In this document: positions 1-8,039 of the stretch, piece after piece | Numbering within the stretch: position 1 is the first letter of the stretch | Layout of the letters: each line of letters opens with the position of its first letter | From: Ramlibacter rhizophilus | GTDB taxonomy: Bacteria; Pseudomonadota; Gammaproteobacteria; Burkholderiales; Burkholderiaceae_C | Assembly (NCBI RefSeq): GCF_004681965.1 | Contig: NZ_SMLL01000001.1 | Coordinates: 310,001-374,000, forward strand | Length of the DNA stretch: 64,000 nucleotides | Reading direction: 5' to 3' | The notes under the pieces: model-generated | Seen by the model: the letters and a program-made list of their open reading frames with translations, nothing else | What the model was told of the DNA's origin: nothing | Database searches by the model: none | Position numbers and translations under genes: made by a program

Positions 1-1
1 C

Positions 2-361
2 GGCACCTTCCATGCCGAGCTCACCCGGCTCAGCCGCGAGGAGGTCGTTCCGCTTCTGGGGTCGTCGGCCAACTACTCCGGCACCGGCACCCGCTTCCGC
101 GTGGAGGACATCCCGGAGGAACTGCGCCGCATCGCCGACATCACGATCGACCATGGCCTGCGCCGCGGACACCTGTACCGCCGGGCCGGCACCATCATCA
201 ACTTCAACACCCTGCAGGTGATCCGCATCGGTGCCTACTACGAACTCATTTCCGACGTGTTGAAGCGCTACTTCGACGTGGACCTGCCGCCGGACCCGGG
301 CATGGAGGCACTGCCCTCCGGGCACCTGAACGAGTTCGCGTTGAAGGGGCCGGCTGCTTAG
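2..361 (+). CDS. Sua5/YciO/YrdC-family protein, C-terminal part
   Basis: The gene enters from the left edge, so only the last 119 residues are visible. The segment LLGSSANYSGTGT matches the conserved serine/asparagine motif of the YrdC fold, which in TsaC/Sua5 enzymes binds ATP and L-threonine to make threonylcarbamoyl-AMP for tRNA modification. After it, the spacing and the R-A-G-T-I-I-N-F segment resemble the family's usual S-T-V-V-D element. The C-terminal extension ending in LNEFALKGPAA is not typical of housekeeping TsaC, so this is probably a paralogue of uncertain substrate. The fold is fairly safe and the reaction is inferred. Confidence 0.7.
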   Translation, partial: GTFHAELTRLSREEVVPLLGSSANYSGTGTRFRVEDIPEELRRIADITIDHGLRRGHLYRRAGTIINFNTLQVIRIGAYYELISDVLKRYFDVDLPPDPGMEALPSGHLNEFALKGPAA

Positions 362-504
362 CGTCGCTCCGATCGACCAGTGGCCGCTTCGCGGTCCTGA
401 CGCTTCTTGCCGGCGGCCAGTACCCGACGGCGCCTTTCGTCCTGCACTTCTGCGTTGACGAAACGCGGTCGTGCCGCGCTCCGCGCTCGCCGCGCCGTGG
501 ATCG

Positions 505-656
505 AAGGCCGTCCGGCTGCTCGAGGTGAGCCCTTGCGCCTGTCCCGCACGATCCGCGTGTTCTGGCGGGCGGACGTCCATCGCACGCCCTTGATGGACG
601 AATTCGTCCTCGCCATGAAGGAGCGGTACGTGCGCGGGCGACAAGCGCGGCGCTGA
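505..656 (+). pseudogene. LysR-type regulator C-terminal remnant
   Basis: Two short reading frames join into what looks like the end of a LysR substrate-binding domain. One frame gives VRLLEVSP (about 511-533). The next frame continues with LRLSRTIRVFWRADV and ends at a stop near 656 after a KERYVRGR tail. The join needs a single-base shift near 533, and the second frame is closed upstream by a stop at 456-458. No N-terminal helix-turn-helix part is present. The call rests on resemblance alone. The rest of the 361-730 interval shows nothing recognisable. Confidence 0.33.
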
Positions 657-730
657 AGGCGCACCGTGCGTGTTGGCCCGCCCTGGTAGCACGCGGGGCC
701 GCTGAGAACCGGAGGATCAAAGTGCCGGGC

Positions 731-1219
731 TCACCCGCGGTGGAACACCGTCGTGCGCTTGATTTTCCGTTGAAGTTGAAGCACGCCATAGAGCAGCGCC
801 TCGGGCGTGGGTGGACAGCCGGGCACGTAGACGTCCACCGGAATGATCCGGTCGCAACCGCGGACGACCGAATAGGCATAGTGGTAGTACCCACCGCCGT
901 TCGCGCAGGAACCCATGGATAGCACATACCGCGGCTCGGCCATCTGATCGTAGATCTTGCGTATCGCCGGTGCCATCTTGTTGGTAAGCGTGCCCGCAAC
1001 GATCATCAGGTCCGCCTGCCGGGGGCTCGCGCGCGGAATCATCCCAAACCGGTCGAAGTCGTACCGCGCTGCTGCCGTGTGCATCATCTCCACAGCACAG
1101 CACGCGAGTCCGAATGTGAGGTACCACAGGCTCCCGGCATGTGCGGATCGAATCGCATCCTCGACGGTGGTCAGTAGATAGCCGGCTTCGCCGGAATTCG
1201 CTCGCGCTGGCAATGTCAT
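731..1219 (-). CDS. Orphan NADH-quinone oxidoreductase subunit B-like protein (NuoB)
   Basis: The 162-residue product matches NuoB along its whole length. NuoB is the complex I subunit that holds iron-sulfur cluster N2 next to the quinone site. The four cluster cysteines are present: C40 and C41 in [10 protein letters not shown]105 in MGSCANGGG and C135 in YVPGCPP. The flanking [16 protein letters not shown] block is also intact. No other nuo gene is nearby. The only partner is the upstream AraC-type regulator, whose stop lies 9 bases before this start, so the two probably form one transcript. It may be a spare NuoB or serve a different membrane oxidoreductase. Family assignment is strong; role is unknown. 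Confidence 0.9.
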   Translation of the reverse strand: MTLPARANSGEAGYLLTTVEDAIRSAHAGSLWYLTFGLACCAVEMMHTAAARYDFDRFGMIPRASPRQADLMIVAGTLTNKMAPAIRKIYDQMAEPRYVLSMGSCANGGGYYHYAYSVVRGCDRIIPVDVYVPGCPPTPEALLYGVLQLQRKIKRTTVFHRG

Positions 1220-1228
1220 GCGCGCAGG

Positions 1229-2080
1229 CTAGTTCCTGGCGGATTCCACGTCTTGAAGAATCCGGACACGCGCCGGCTCGAGGGACCAGCTCTCCTTGCC
1301 TGCCAACATTGCGTTTCGGAGCTGACCAGGCGTGCTGTTCGTCAGTTCGCGGATCTCGCGCGTCATGTGGGCCTGGTCCGCGTATCCGGAATTGATCGAT
1401 ACGTCGGCCAGGCTGCCGTGCGGGTGCGTGCTCGCGAACTGCGAGACCGCGCGTTCCCACCGAGTGATCCGCAGCCATCTCGCTGGTGCGAGGCCCAGGA
1501 TCTGCTGGAATCGGCGCCGGTACTGTCGTGAACTGAAGCCGCACGCCGCGGCCGCCGCTTCCAGACCGTGCGAGCGCAGCGCGTCCAGCGCGAGTGCCGG
1601 CGCGGTGGGTGGCGGTGCGCCCAAAGCCTGCCCCAATGCGGTCCACAGTTCGGTGCGTGCTGCGTGGTCCGCGGGAGTCCTTGCTACAGCATCCAGCGCT
1701 TGATGCACCCTGGGCTCGAGTGTCACGGGAACCACGCCGTCGGCGACGGACTCGGCATTCACGCGAAGCAATGGCCACAGTAGCCACGGCTGCATGACGA
1801 GGCTGGCAGACAGGAGCGCGCCTGGCGCGACCGTCTCGACCGAGCGCGAGAACGGCCCCGCGACAAACACGCGCGGCAGCGGGCGGCCTGCCCACTCGAC
1901 GTCCCCTTCGCTGATCACGTTGATGCAGGCGTAGGAATTCGCCTGTATGCGTGCGCGAACCGCATGCTCCGCCTGGGCGCCGCCAATCCGACGGGCGAGG
2001 ACGCAGAGGAACCACGGCCGCAAGTGTGCGGGCGCAGTCAACACATCTACTGAATGCTCTGGTGCACCTGCCGACAGCAT
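1229..2080 (-). CDS. AraC-family transcriptional regulator
   Basis: A 283-residue protein with a C-terminal AraC/XylS-type double helix-turn-helix at roughly residues 165-265. It is recognisable from SSRQYRRRFQQILGLAPARW followed by LADVSINSGYADQAHMTREI, the usual second-helix signature. The N-terminal half has no recognised ligand domain by eye. It lies directly upstream of the nuoB-like gene on the same strand with a 9-base gap, so it probably heads that two-gene unit and may autoregulate it. The start is the ATG at 2080, facing away from the small gene at 2211. The effector is unknown. Confidence 0.85.
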   Translation of the reverse strand: MLSAGAPEHSVDVLTAPAHLRPWFLCVLARRIGGAQAEHAVRARIQANSYACINVISEGDVEWAGRPLPRVFVAGPFSRSVETVAPGALLSASLVMQPWLLWPLLRVNAESVADGVVPVTLEPRVHQALDAVARTPADHAARTELWTALGQALGAPPPTAPALALDALRSHGLEAAAAACGFSSRQYRRRFQQILGLAPARWLRITRWERAVSQFASTHPHGSLADVSINSGYADQAHMTREIRELTNSTPGQLRNAMLAGKESWSLEPARVRILQDVESARN

Positions 2081-2210
2081 CCATGCAGTTTACGGCCGCC
2101 GTACGCCTGCCCGAGCAAGCGAGTGAGGAGGGCTGCACGCCAGGCGTCTTGCGCACTTCAGCGGCTGCTGCGGTGAATCCGGGCGGTTGGCCCCGGTATC
2201 CTGCCCACCC

Positions 2211-2522
2211 ATGAACGACGACCCCAATCAGATCGAAGTACCTCCTTCGTTCATCTCGCTCCACACCACTGCCTCCGGCCATCGCCTGCTGCAGCCCATG
2301 GCCTTCGTGCGCGAACGGTACGAGCTGTGCGAGGACCTGGCACAGCTGCTGACGGAGAAGGCGACGGCCATCCAGTCCGCGTCGGGGGAGCGGGAGGCGC
2401 AGGTGCTGCAGCAACTGCGCGCCACCTTGTCGGGCAGCGAATCGCCGGTGCAGCCGGCCGAAGCGGAATGGGTCATCGCGCGGCTGGCCGAACTTCTCGA
2501 CTGGCCCGCGCCCGATGCGTGA
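2211..2522 (+). CDS. Conserved hypothetical protein (103 aa)
   Basis: A small soluble protein beginning MNDDPNQIEVPPSFISL, with a central helical segment (RYELCEDLAQLLTEKA) and a conserved-looking end (AEAEWVIARLAELLDWP). Similar short proteins occur in Comamonadaceae, where automatic pipelines have called them 'ATPase with chaperone activity'. No ATPase motif is visible here and I do not endorse that name. The ATG at 2211 is chosen over an in-frame start at 2187 because the known relatives begin just before the VPPSFI-like motif. The gene is divergent from the AraC regulator. Confidence 0.65.
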   Translation: MNDDPNQIEVPPSFISLHTTASGHRLLQPMAFVRERYELCEDLAQLLTEKATAIQSASGEREAQVLQQLRATLSGSESPVQPAEAEWVIARLAELLDWPAPDA

Positions 2523-2559
2523 GCCTGGGAACGTGGATGCTTCCAGTTCGCGAACGTCA

Positions 2560-2807
2560 TCAATCGCGCGAGCGGATGCCCAGCCAGCGTGCCAGCCGGT
2601 CGCGCCAAATGTCGCGGCCGGCCTGACGATAGTCCCGCAGCCATCCGCGGGTCGGCGGCACGCGGCGCACCTGGTGGGGCCAAGCCGGCGGCGGCGCTCG
2701 CGGGAAACCAGGGACGTGATGGCCACCCCAACCAGCAGTACCACGGCGAACCAAGGCAGCTGTTCGCTTGCACGCTCGACGAAGGCACTTGAGAGGATCT
2801 CTGGCAC
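2560..2807 (-). pseudogene. Frameshifted small membrane-anchored protein
   Basis: The N-terminal frame starts at 2807 and encodes a short leader and one hydrophobic segment (LPWFAVVLLVGVAITSLV), then a basic patch SRERRRR. A second frame supplies a plausible soluble tail, RRVPPTRGWLRDYRQAGRDI and onward to a stop at 2560. The two join only if one base is gained or lost near 2660-2690. In the first frame the sequence becomes cysteine- and proline-rich after the shift, as expected for out-of-frame reading. It is either a broken gene or a base-call error. The surrounding 2523-2902 interval holds nothing else. Confidence 0.35.
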
Positions 2808-2902
2808 GGGAGTTAAGACCAGCCGAGCGGGTTGCTCGCCGATTGGGCTCGCTCAACTAAGCACTTCGCGCGGCTGCCTTCGGCCAGCCGCGGGCATCAA
2901 GA

Positions 2903-3751
2903 TCAACCGAGTTCAAAGCTCGTGACCCCGTACATGCCGTGCATCGGCACGCCGGGCGCTCGGCCTGTGTACATGCGGGCCGTCTCGAACACCGGTTCCA
3001 TGTGGTGGCGCCGTGCCAAGGCCAGGGCGGCCGGGTTCGCCTGCGGCAGGTCGAGGTAGATCGGCTCCTGCGCGCCGGTCATGGAACCCAAGGCGAGGAA
3101 CAGGCTTTCGGCAATGTGCTCCTTCTCCGCGAAGAGGGGGCCGATCTTCCATCCGGCGCGGCAGCGTCGCACCAGGCCGTAGCCCTGCAAGCGGCCGTCC
3201 TCCATCCAGGCGCGTCCCGCGGCGTCGGGCTGCGCAAGCCATGCCTGAAGGTAGGCTGTGCGCACGGCGGGGAAGTACGCCCTGTCGAAGGCGCAGACGG
3301 TTTCGAACGGCACGAGGGCGAGATCGACCACCCGCGCATCCTCGGGCGCAAGCGTTCCCCCGCGGCCCTCGAAGCGAATGTTGCGCCAGGCCAGCTCGAA
3401 CCCCGACTTGCGGTAGTTGGCCTGTTGCGCGACAACGCCGTCCAGTCCGACTTGGCGACCGGCGGCCGAGGCCATCCCGTGCTGCCACAGCGCAGAGCCG
3501 AATCCCTGGCCGCGCCATGGCGGCCGCACGATGTAGAGGCCCAGGAAAGCAAACGCAGGCCCATGCTTGACCACCGAGATCGAGGCCACCGGCTCGCCCC
3601 GCAGCACGCCCACGAAGAACCCGTGCGGGTCGGCGACTGGATAGGTCTCGGCGTCGTGGAGGCCCGGATTCCAGCCTTCCAGTGCCGCCCACTCGATCGC
3701 CAGCGCAACCTCGTCCGGGCGCATGGTCCGGGTGATGTATCCCGCTTCCAT
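2903..3751 (-). CDS. GNAT-family N-acetyltransferase (YitH/DUF1248-like, two domains)
   Basis: A 282-residue protein with an N-terminal GNAT domain. It shows strand beta-4 (FLGLYIVRPPWRG) followed by the acetyl-CoA pyrophosphate loop RGQGFGSALW near residues 90-105. A second half carries the C-terminal domain seen in YitH-type acetyltransferases. I start it at the ATG at 3751, since the frame upstream runs through the divergent TetR gene and lacks coding character. The likely reaction is transfer of acetyl from acetyl-CoA to an amine. The substrate cannot be read from sequence. Confidence 0.82.
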   Translation of the reverse strand: MEAGYITRTMRPDEVALAIEWAALEGWNPGLHDAETYPVADPHGFFVGVLRGEPVASISVVKHGPAFAFLGLYIVRPPWRGQGFGSALWQHGMASAAGRQVGLDGVVAQQANYRKSGFELAWRNIRFEGRGGTLAPEDARVVDLALVPFETVCAFDRAYFPAVRTAYLQAWLAQPDAAGRAWMEDGRLQGYGLVRRCRAGWKIGPLFAEKEHIAESLFLALGSMTGAQEPIYLDLPQANPAALALARRHHMEPVFETARMYTGRAPGVPMHGMYGVTSFELG

Positions 3752-3880
3752 GCCCGCATCGTACGCCTGCTCGCTGCGCCGCCCCCAGCAGCGGACATCC
3801 GCTACGAGCCGACCCCGCATCTGCCGCGTGCACTCACGGTCGGTCTGTAGCAATTCCCTGTTTGGTGAATAGAATGCCGT

Positions 3881-4531
3881 ATGAGTCCATCGGTCTTCCC
3901 TGGCGGCGAGGAGCGGGTGCGGGATGCGGACCGCTCCCAAGCCAGCATCCTCGCGGCGGCGCGTGACGAGTTCGCCGAGTTCGGCCTTGGGGGTGCGCGC
4001 ATGGAGCGCATCGCGGAACGCTGCGGCCTCAACAAGCGCCTCATCTACTACTACTTCCAGGACAAGGATGCGCTGTTCGGTGCCGTGCTGGAGCATGCCT
4101 ACCGCGAGATCCGCAGCGCCGAGCAGGCCTTGAACCTGCTGGAGCTTCCGCCTGAACAGGCGCTGCGCCGGCTGGTCGAGTTCACCTGGGAATACTACCT
4201 GGCGCACCCCGAGTTCCTCACCTTGCTCAACAGCGCCAACCTGCACAAGGGTCGGCACCTGTCCGGATCGGAGCGGGCGCGCGAGGTGAACACGCCGCTC
4301 GTGGACACCTTGGGTCAGATCCTCGAGCGAGGCCGCGGCGCGGGCGTCTTCCGTGGCGGTGTGGACCCGGTGCAGCTCTACGTGAGCATCGCCGGCATGG
4401 CGTACTTCTACCTGTCCAACAACTACACCCTGTCGGCCATCTTCGGGCGCGACCTGCGCAGCCGCAAGGCGCTGAGCGAGCGGCTTGGCCACATGACCGA
4501 GGTGATCCTCGGGTATGTCCTGAGAAATTGA
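3881..4531 (+). CDS. TetR/AcrR-family transcriptional regulator
   Basis: A 216-residue regulator with a TetR N-terminal DNA-binding domain at about residues 18-66. The sequence runs from ILAAARDEFAEFGLGGARM to the recognition helix region LNKRLIYYYFQDKDALF. The all-helical C-terminal half is the ligand and dimer domain. It lies 82 bases upstream of the binding-protein operon at 4614-8914 and in the same direction, so it is a natural candidate regulator of that operon. That link is inference from position. The 129-base gap before it, shared with the divergent acetyltransferase, holds no clear long palindrome. Confidence 0.9.
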   Translation: MSPSVFPGGEERVRDADRSQASILAAARDEFAEFGLGGARMERIAERCGLNKRLIYYYFQDKDALFGAVLEHAYREIRSAEQALNLLELPPEQALRRLVEFTWEYYLAHPEFLTLLNSANLHKGRHLSGSERAREVNTPLVDTLGQILERGRGAGVFRGGVDPVQLYVSIAGMAYFYLSNNYTLSAIFGRDLRSRKALSERLGHMTEVILGYVLRN

Positions 4532-4545
4532 AAACTTCCGCGTGC

Positions 4546-4573
4546 TTGCGCATTCGACCGGTCTTCCTAGAAT
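4546..4573 (+). promoter_or_regulatory. Candidate sigma-70 promoter for the 4614-8914 operon
   Basis: A TAGAAT hexamer at 4568-4573 (five of six matches to TATAAT) lies 16 bases after TTGCGC at 4546-4551, about 40 bases before the binding-protein start. The spacing is acceptable and the upstream hexamer is weak, which would suit a regulated promoter. The assignment is by eye. Confidence 0.4.
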
Positions 4574-4613
4574 TCACCGCGGCGTTAATTAAAAGCCCAT
4601 TACTGGAGACACC

Positions 4614-5597
4614 ATGCACCCCACCCGTCGCGCCTTCTCCCTCGCCTTGGCCAGCCTTTGTCTGGCCGCTCCGATCGCCGCACTGGCCCAGGGCGGTGCC
4701 TATCCGAGCCGGCCGGTCAAGGTGATCGTGCCCTTCCCGGCCGGCAGCACCACGGACATCATCGCCCGGGCCATCACCGACAAGCTCGGCCAGAGCATGG
4801 GCCAGCCTTTCGTGGTGGAAAACCGCGGGGGCGCGAGCGGCACCGTCGGCCAGGCCGCCGTGGCGCAGTCGGCGCCCGATGGTTACACCATCATGGTCCA
4901 CAGCTCCTCGCACACGGTGAGCCCGTCCACCTTCGCCAAGCTGCCATTCGACACGCTGACCGACTTCGCGCCCATCACGCCGATCTCGAGCACGCCGAAC
5001 GTGCTGGTGATGTCCCCGTCCAAGAACATCCGCACGCTGCAGGAATTGCTGGCCGCGGCGAGGGCCAAGCCCGGGTCCATGAACTTCGCCTCGGCCGGGC
5101 AGGGCAGTGCCACGCACCTGAACGCCGAGAAGTTCAAGATGGCCGCGAAGATCGAGGCCACCAACATCCCGTTCAAGGGCTCGGCCGAGGCCGTCAACGA
5201 AGTGATGGCAGGCCGCGTGGACTACTACTTCTCGCCCATTGCCCCGGTGATCGGCCAGATCCGTGCCGGTCAGCTCGTGCCGCTGGCAGTGGGCTCGCCC
5301 AAGCGCGCCTCCGCCTTGCCCGACGTGCCCACCACGGCCGAGGCCGGCGTGCCCGGCTCGGAATTCAACTTCTGGATCGGCATGTTCGCGCCGGCCAAGA
5401 CGCCGCGCGAGATCGTGAACCGCCTGCATTCCGAGGTGGTGAAGGCCTTGGACACGCCCGAGGTCAAGGAGCGCTTCCGGACCTTGGGCGCCGACGCCTG
5501 GACCCTCCCGCCGGAGCAGTTCGACACGTACGTCCGCGACGAGATCAAGTCCAACGCGCAGCTGGTCAAGGCCGCGGGCCTGGCCGTGCAGAACTGA
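4614..5597 (+). CDS. TTT-type periplasmic substrate-binding protein (Bug family)
   Basis: A 327-residue Bug-family (TctC-like) binding protein. A cleavable signal peptide ends around ALAQG (residues 22-26). The mature part opens with YPSRPVKVIVPFPAGSTTD, the family's first strand and ligand loop, and the later NVLVMSPSKN, GQGSATHL and FKGSAEAVNEVMAGRVD segments are also typical. These proteins capture small carboxylates or related compounds in the periplasm. No TctA or TctB gene is adjacent. It is first in a co-directional run with the oxidoreductase, DUF993 and TIM-barrel genes, so its ligand is probably that pathway's substrate. Confidence 0.92.
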   Translation: MHPTRRAFSLALASLCLAAPIAALAQGGAYPSRPVKVIVPFPAGSTTDIIARAITDKLGQSMGQPFVVENRGGASGTVGQAAVAQSAPDGYTIMVHSSSHTVSPSTFAKLPFDTLTDFAPITPISSTPNVLVMSPSKNIRTLQELLAAARAKPGSMNFASAGQGSATHLNAEKFKMAAKIEATNIPFKGSAEAVNEVMAGRVDYYFSPIAPVIGQIRAGQLVPLAVGSPKRASALPDVPTTAEAGVPGSEFNFWIGMFAPAKTPREIVNRLHSEVVKALDTPEVKERFRTLGADAWTLPPEQFDTYVRDEIKSNAQLVKAAGLAVQN

Positions 5598-5637
5598 GCG
5601 CGCGCCTTTCCCTTCCGCCTTTCTTTCAACCTCGAAA

Positions 5638-5655
5638 ACGCCGCTCGCGCGGCGT
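5638..5655 (+). promoter_or_regulatory. Intercistronic stem-loop before the oxidoreductase gene
   Basis: A perfect 7-base inverted repeat (ACGCCGC, loop TCGC, GCGGCGT) lies between the binding-protein stop and the oxidoreductase start, ending 9 bases before that ATG. There is no U-tract after it, so it is not a classic terminator. It could stabilise the binding-protein mRNA or limit translation of the next gene. Confidence 0.45.
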
Positions 5656-5664
5656 GAGCGTCCC

Positions 5665-6840
5665 ATGCCCACACATCGTCTCGGAATCATCATGCACGGC
5701 GTCACCGGACGCATGGGCATGAACCAGCACCTGATCCGGTCCATCCTCGCCATCCGCGCGCAGGGGGGCGTTGCCCTGTCCAACGGTGACCGCGTCATGC
5801 CGGATCCCATCCTGATCGGCCGCAACGCCGAGAAGATGGAGGCCCTTGCACGCGCGCACAAGATCGAGCGCTGGGGCACCGACCTGGACCGCGCCCTCGC
5901 CAACGACGAGGACACCGTGTTCTTCGATGCCGGCACCACCCAGATGCGTCCGCAGCTGCTGGCCAAGGCCATCCGCGCCGGCAAGCACGTCTATTGCGAA
6001 AAGCCCATCGCCACGAACCTCAACGAGGCCGTCGAGATCGCCCGGCTGGCGCAGGAAGCGTCCGAAACGCGGGGCATCAAGCATGGCGCGGTGCAGGACA
6101 AGCTGTTCCTGCCGGGGCTGCGCAAGCTGGACATGCTGCGTCGCGCGGGCTTCTTCGGCCGCATGCTCTCGCTGCGGCTGGAGTTCGGCTATTGGGTGTT
6201 CGAAGGGGACCTGCAGCCGATCCAGAGGCCGAGCTGGAACTACCGCAGCGAAGATGGCGGTGGAATGATCCTCGACATGATGTGCCACTGGCGCTACGTG
6301 CTGGACAATCTGTTCGGCGAGGTGAAGTCGATCTCCTGCCTCGGCACCACGCACATCCCCGAGCGCTGGGACGAGGCGGGCCGGCCCTACAAGGCGACCG
6401 CGGACGACGCGGCCTATGCCATGGCCGAACTCGTGGGCCACCAAGGCGAGCCGGTGATCGCGCAACTCAATATGTCCTGGGCCACGCGCGTGCGCCGGGA
6501 CGACCTGGTCACCTTCCACGTGGACGGCACCCACGGATCGGCCGTGGCGGGCCTCACCGACTGCCGCGCGCAAAGCCGCGTCACCACCCCGCGCCCGGTC
6601 TGGAACCCCGACGTGCGCCAGACCATGAACTTCTACGAGCAGTGGCAGGAGGTGCCGGACACGCAGTTTTACGACAACGGCTTCAAGATCCAGTGGGAGC
6701 ACTTCATCCGCCACGTGGTGGAGGACGCACCGTACAAGTGGACGCTGCCCGAAGGCGCCAAGGGCGTGCAGCTGGTCGAGGCCGCGCTGCAAAGCTGGCA
6801 GGAGCGCCGCTGGATCGACGTGCCGCCGCTGTCGGTGTGA
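5665..6840 (+). CDS. Gfo/Idh/MocA-family oxidoreductase
   Basis: A 391-residue NAD(P)-dependent oxidoreductase. The N-terminal Rossmann domain starts LGIIMHGVTGRMGMNQHLI. The family hallmark EKP occurs in KHVYCEKPIATN near residue 112, with the lysine that acts in hydride transfer. The C-terminal alpha/beta domain includes GGGMILDMMCHWRY, where the family usually places its catalytic histidine. Members oxidise hydroxyl groups of sugars, inositols and related cyclic polyols. It sits 67 bases after the binding protein and 11 bases before the DUF993 gene. A polyol- or sugar-like substrate is inferred from family and context. Confidence 0.9.
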   Translation: MPTHRLGIIMHGVTGRMGMNQHLIRSILAIRAQGGVALSNGDRVMPDPILIGRNAEKMEALARAHKIERWGTDLDRALANDEDTVFFDAGTTQMRPQLLAKAIRAGKHVYCEKPIATNLNEAVEIARLAQEASETRGIKHGAVQDKLFLPGLRKLDMLRRAGFFGRMLSLRLEFGYWVFEGDLQPIQRPSWNYRSEDGGGMILDMMCHWRYVLDNLFGEVKSISCLGTTHIPERWDEAGRPYKATADDAAYAMAELVGHQGEPVIAQLNMSWATRVRRDDLVTFHVDGTHGSAVAGLTDCRAQSRVTTPRPVWNPDVRQTMNFYEQWQEVPDTQFYDNGFKIQWEHFIRHVVEDAPYKWTLPEGAKGVQLVEAALQSWQERRWIDVPPLSV

Positions 6841-6851
6841 ACGGAGCATCG

Positions 6852-8039
6852 ATGAGCCAGGCCCTGAAGCTGCCCACCAGTGCCGGAGCGCTGGAAACCT
6901 ACCGATTGAGCGGGGCCACGCCGGTGCAAGCCGCCGGCGGCACCGGCTTCAATCGCATCGCCTATTCGGCCGCGCACGTGGTGTCCGATCCCATGGCGGC
7001 GGGTGATCCGTGGCTGCAGGCGTGCATCGACTGGGATGCGACCATCGCCTATCGGCGGCGCCTGTGGTCGCTGGGCCTGGGCGTGGCCGAGGCCATGGAC
7101 ACGGCGCAGCGCGGCATGGGCCTGGACTGGCCGACCTCGCTGGAGCTGATCGCCCGCTCGATCGACGCCGCGCGGGACGTGCCGGGGGCGCTGGTCGCCA
7201 GTGGCTGCGGCACCGACCACCTCCCACCCGAGAACGCGCGCAGCGTCGATGACGTGGTCCGCGCGTACGAAGAGCAGATGGCCGCGATCGAGAAGCTCGG
7301 CGGCCGGCTGATCGTGATGGCCAGCCGCGCCCTCGCGCGCGTGGCCAGGGGGCCCGAGGACTACCTGCGCGTGTACGGCCGCATCCTCTCGCAGGCGCGC
7401 GAGCCGGTCATCCTGCACTGGCTGGGCGAGATGTTCGACCCGGCCCTGGCCGGCTACTGGGGCACGAGCGACGTGGATCGGGCCATGGAGACGGCCCTGC
7501 AGGTCATCGCGGCGAATCCGTCGAAGGTCGACGGCATCAAGATCTCGCTCCTGGACAAGGACAAGGAGATCGCCATGCGCCGGCGCCTGCCCGCCGGCGT
7601 GCGCATGTACACGGGCGACGACTTCAACTATGCCGAGCTGATCGCGGGGGACGGCTGGGGGACCGAGCCGACCCACGGCCGCAGCGACGCGCTGCTGGGC
7701 ATCTTCGATGCCATCGCTCCGGCGGCCAGTGCGGCGCTCGGCGAACTGGCCCGAGGCAACCTGGACCGCTTCCACGAGATCCTGGGACCCACCGTGCCCT
7801 TGTCGCGCCACATCTTCGCGGCGCCCACCCGCTTCTACAAGACGGGGGTGGTCTTCATGGCCTGGCTCAATGGCCACCAGGACCACTTCACCATGGTGGG
7901 CGGCCAGCAGAGCGCGCGCAGCCTGCCGCACCTGAGCCAGCTGTTCCGCCTGGCGGATGCGGCGCGCCTGCTCGAGCAACCCGAGCTGGCGGTGCGCCGG
8001 ATGCGATCCTTGCTGGCCGTGCACGGGGTCGACGCATGA
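6852..8039 (+). CDS. DUF993 family protein (dihydrodipicolinate synthase-like TIM barrel)
   Basis: A 395-residue protein of the DUF993 family, often labelled dihydrodipicolinate-synthase-like. Visible conserved stretches include the HWLGEMFDPALAGYWG segment, a lysine in VDGIKISLLDKDKE on a predicted barrel strand (a possible Schiff-base lysine by analogy with DapA/NanA aldolases), and YTGDDFNYAELIAGDG. The start is the ATG at 6852, 11 bases after the oxidoreductase stop; the gene overlaps the next by 4 bases (ATGA). An aldolase- or lyase-type step is a reasonable guess. No function is established here. Confidence 0.85.
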   Translation: MSQALKLPTSAGALETYRLSGATPVQAAGGTGFNRIAYSAAHVVSDPMAAGDPWLQACIDWDATIAYRRRLWSLGLGVAEAMDTAQRGMGLDWPTSLELIARSIDAARDVPGALVASGCGTDHLPPENARSVDDVVRAYEEQMAAIEKLGGRLIVMASRALARVARGPEDYLRVYGRILSQAREPVILHWLGEMFDPALAGYWGTSDVDRAMETALQVIAANPSKVDGIKISLLDKDKEIAMRRRLPAGVRMYTGDDFNYAELIAGDGWGTEPTHGRSDALLGIFDAIAPAASAALGELARGNLDRFHEILGPTVPLSRHIFAAPTRFYKTGVVFMAWLNGHQDHFTMVGGQQSARSLPHLSQLFRLADAARLLEQPELAVRRMRSLLAVHGVDA

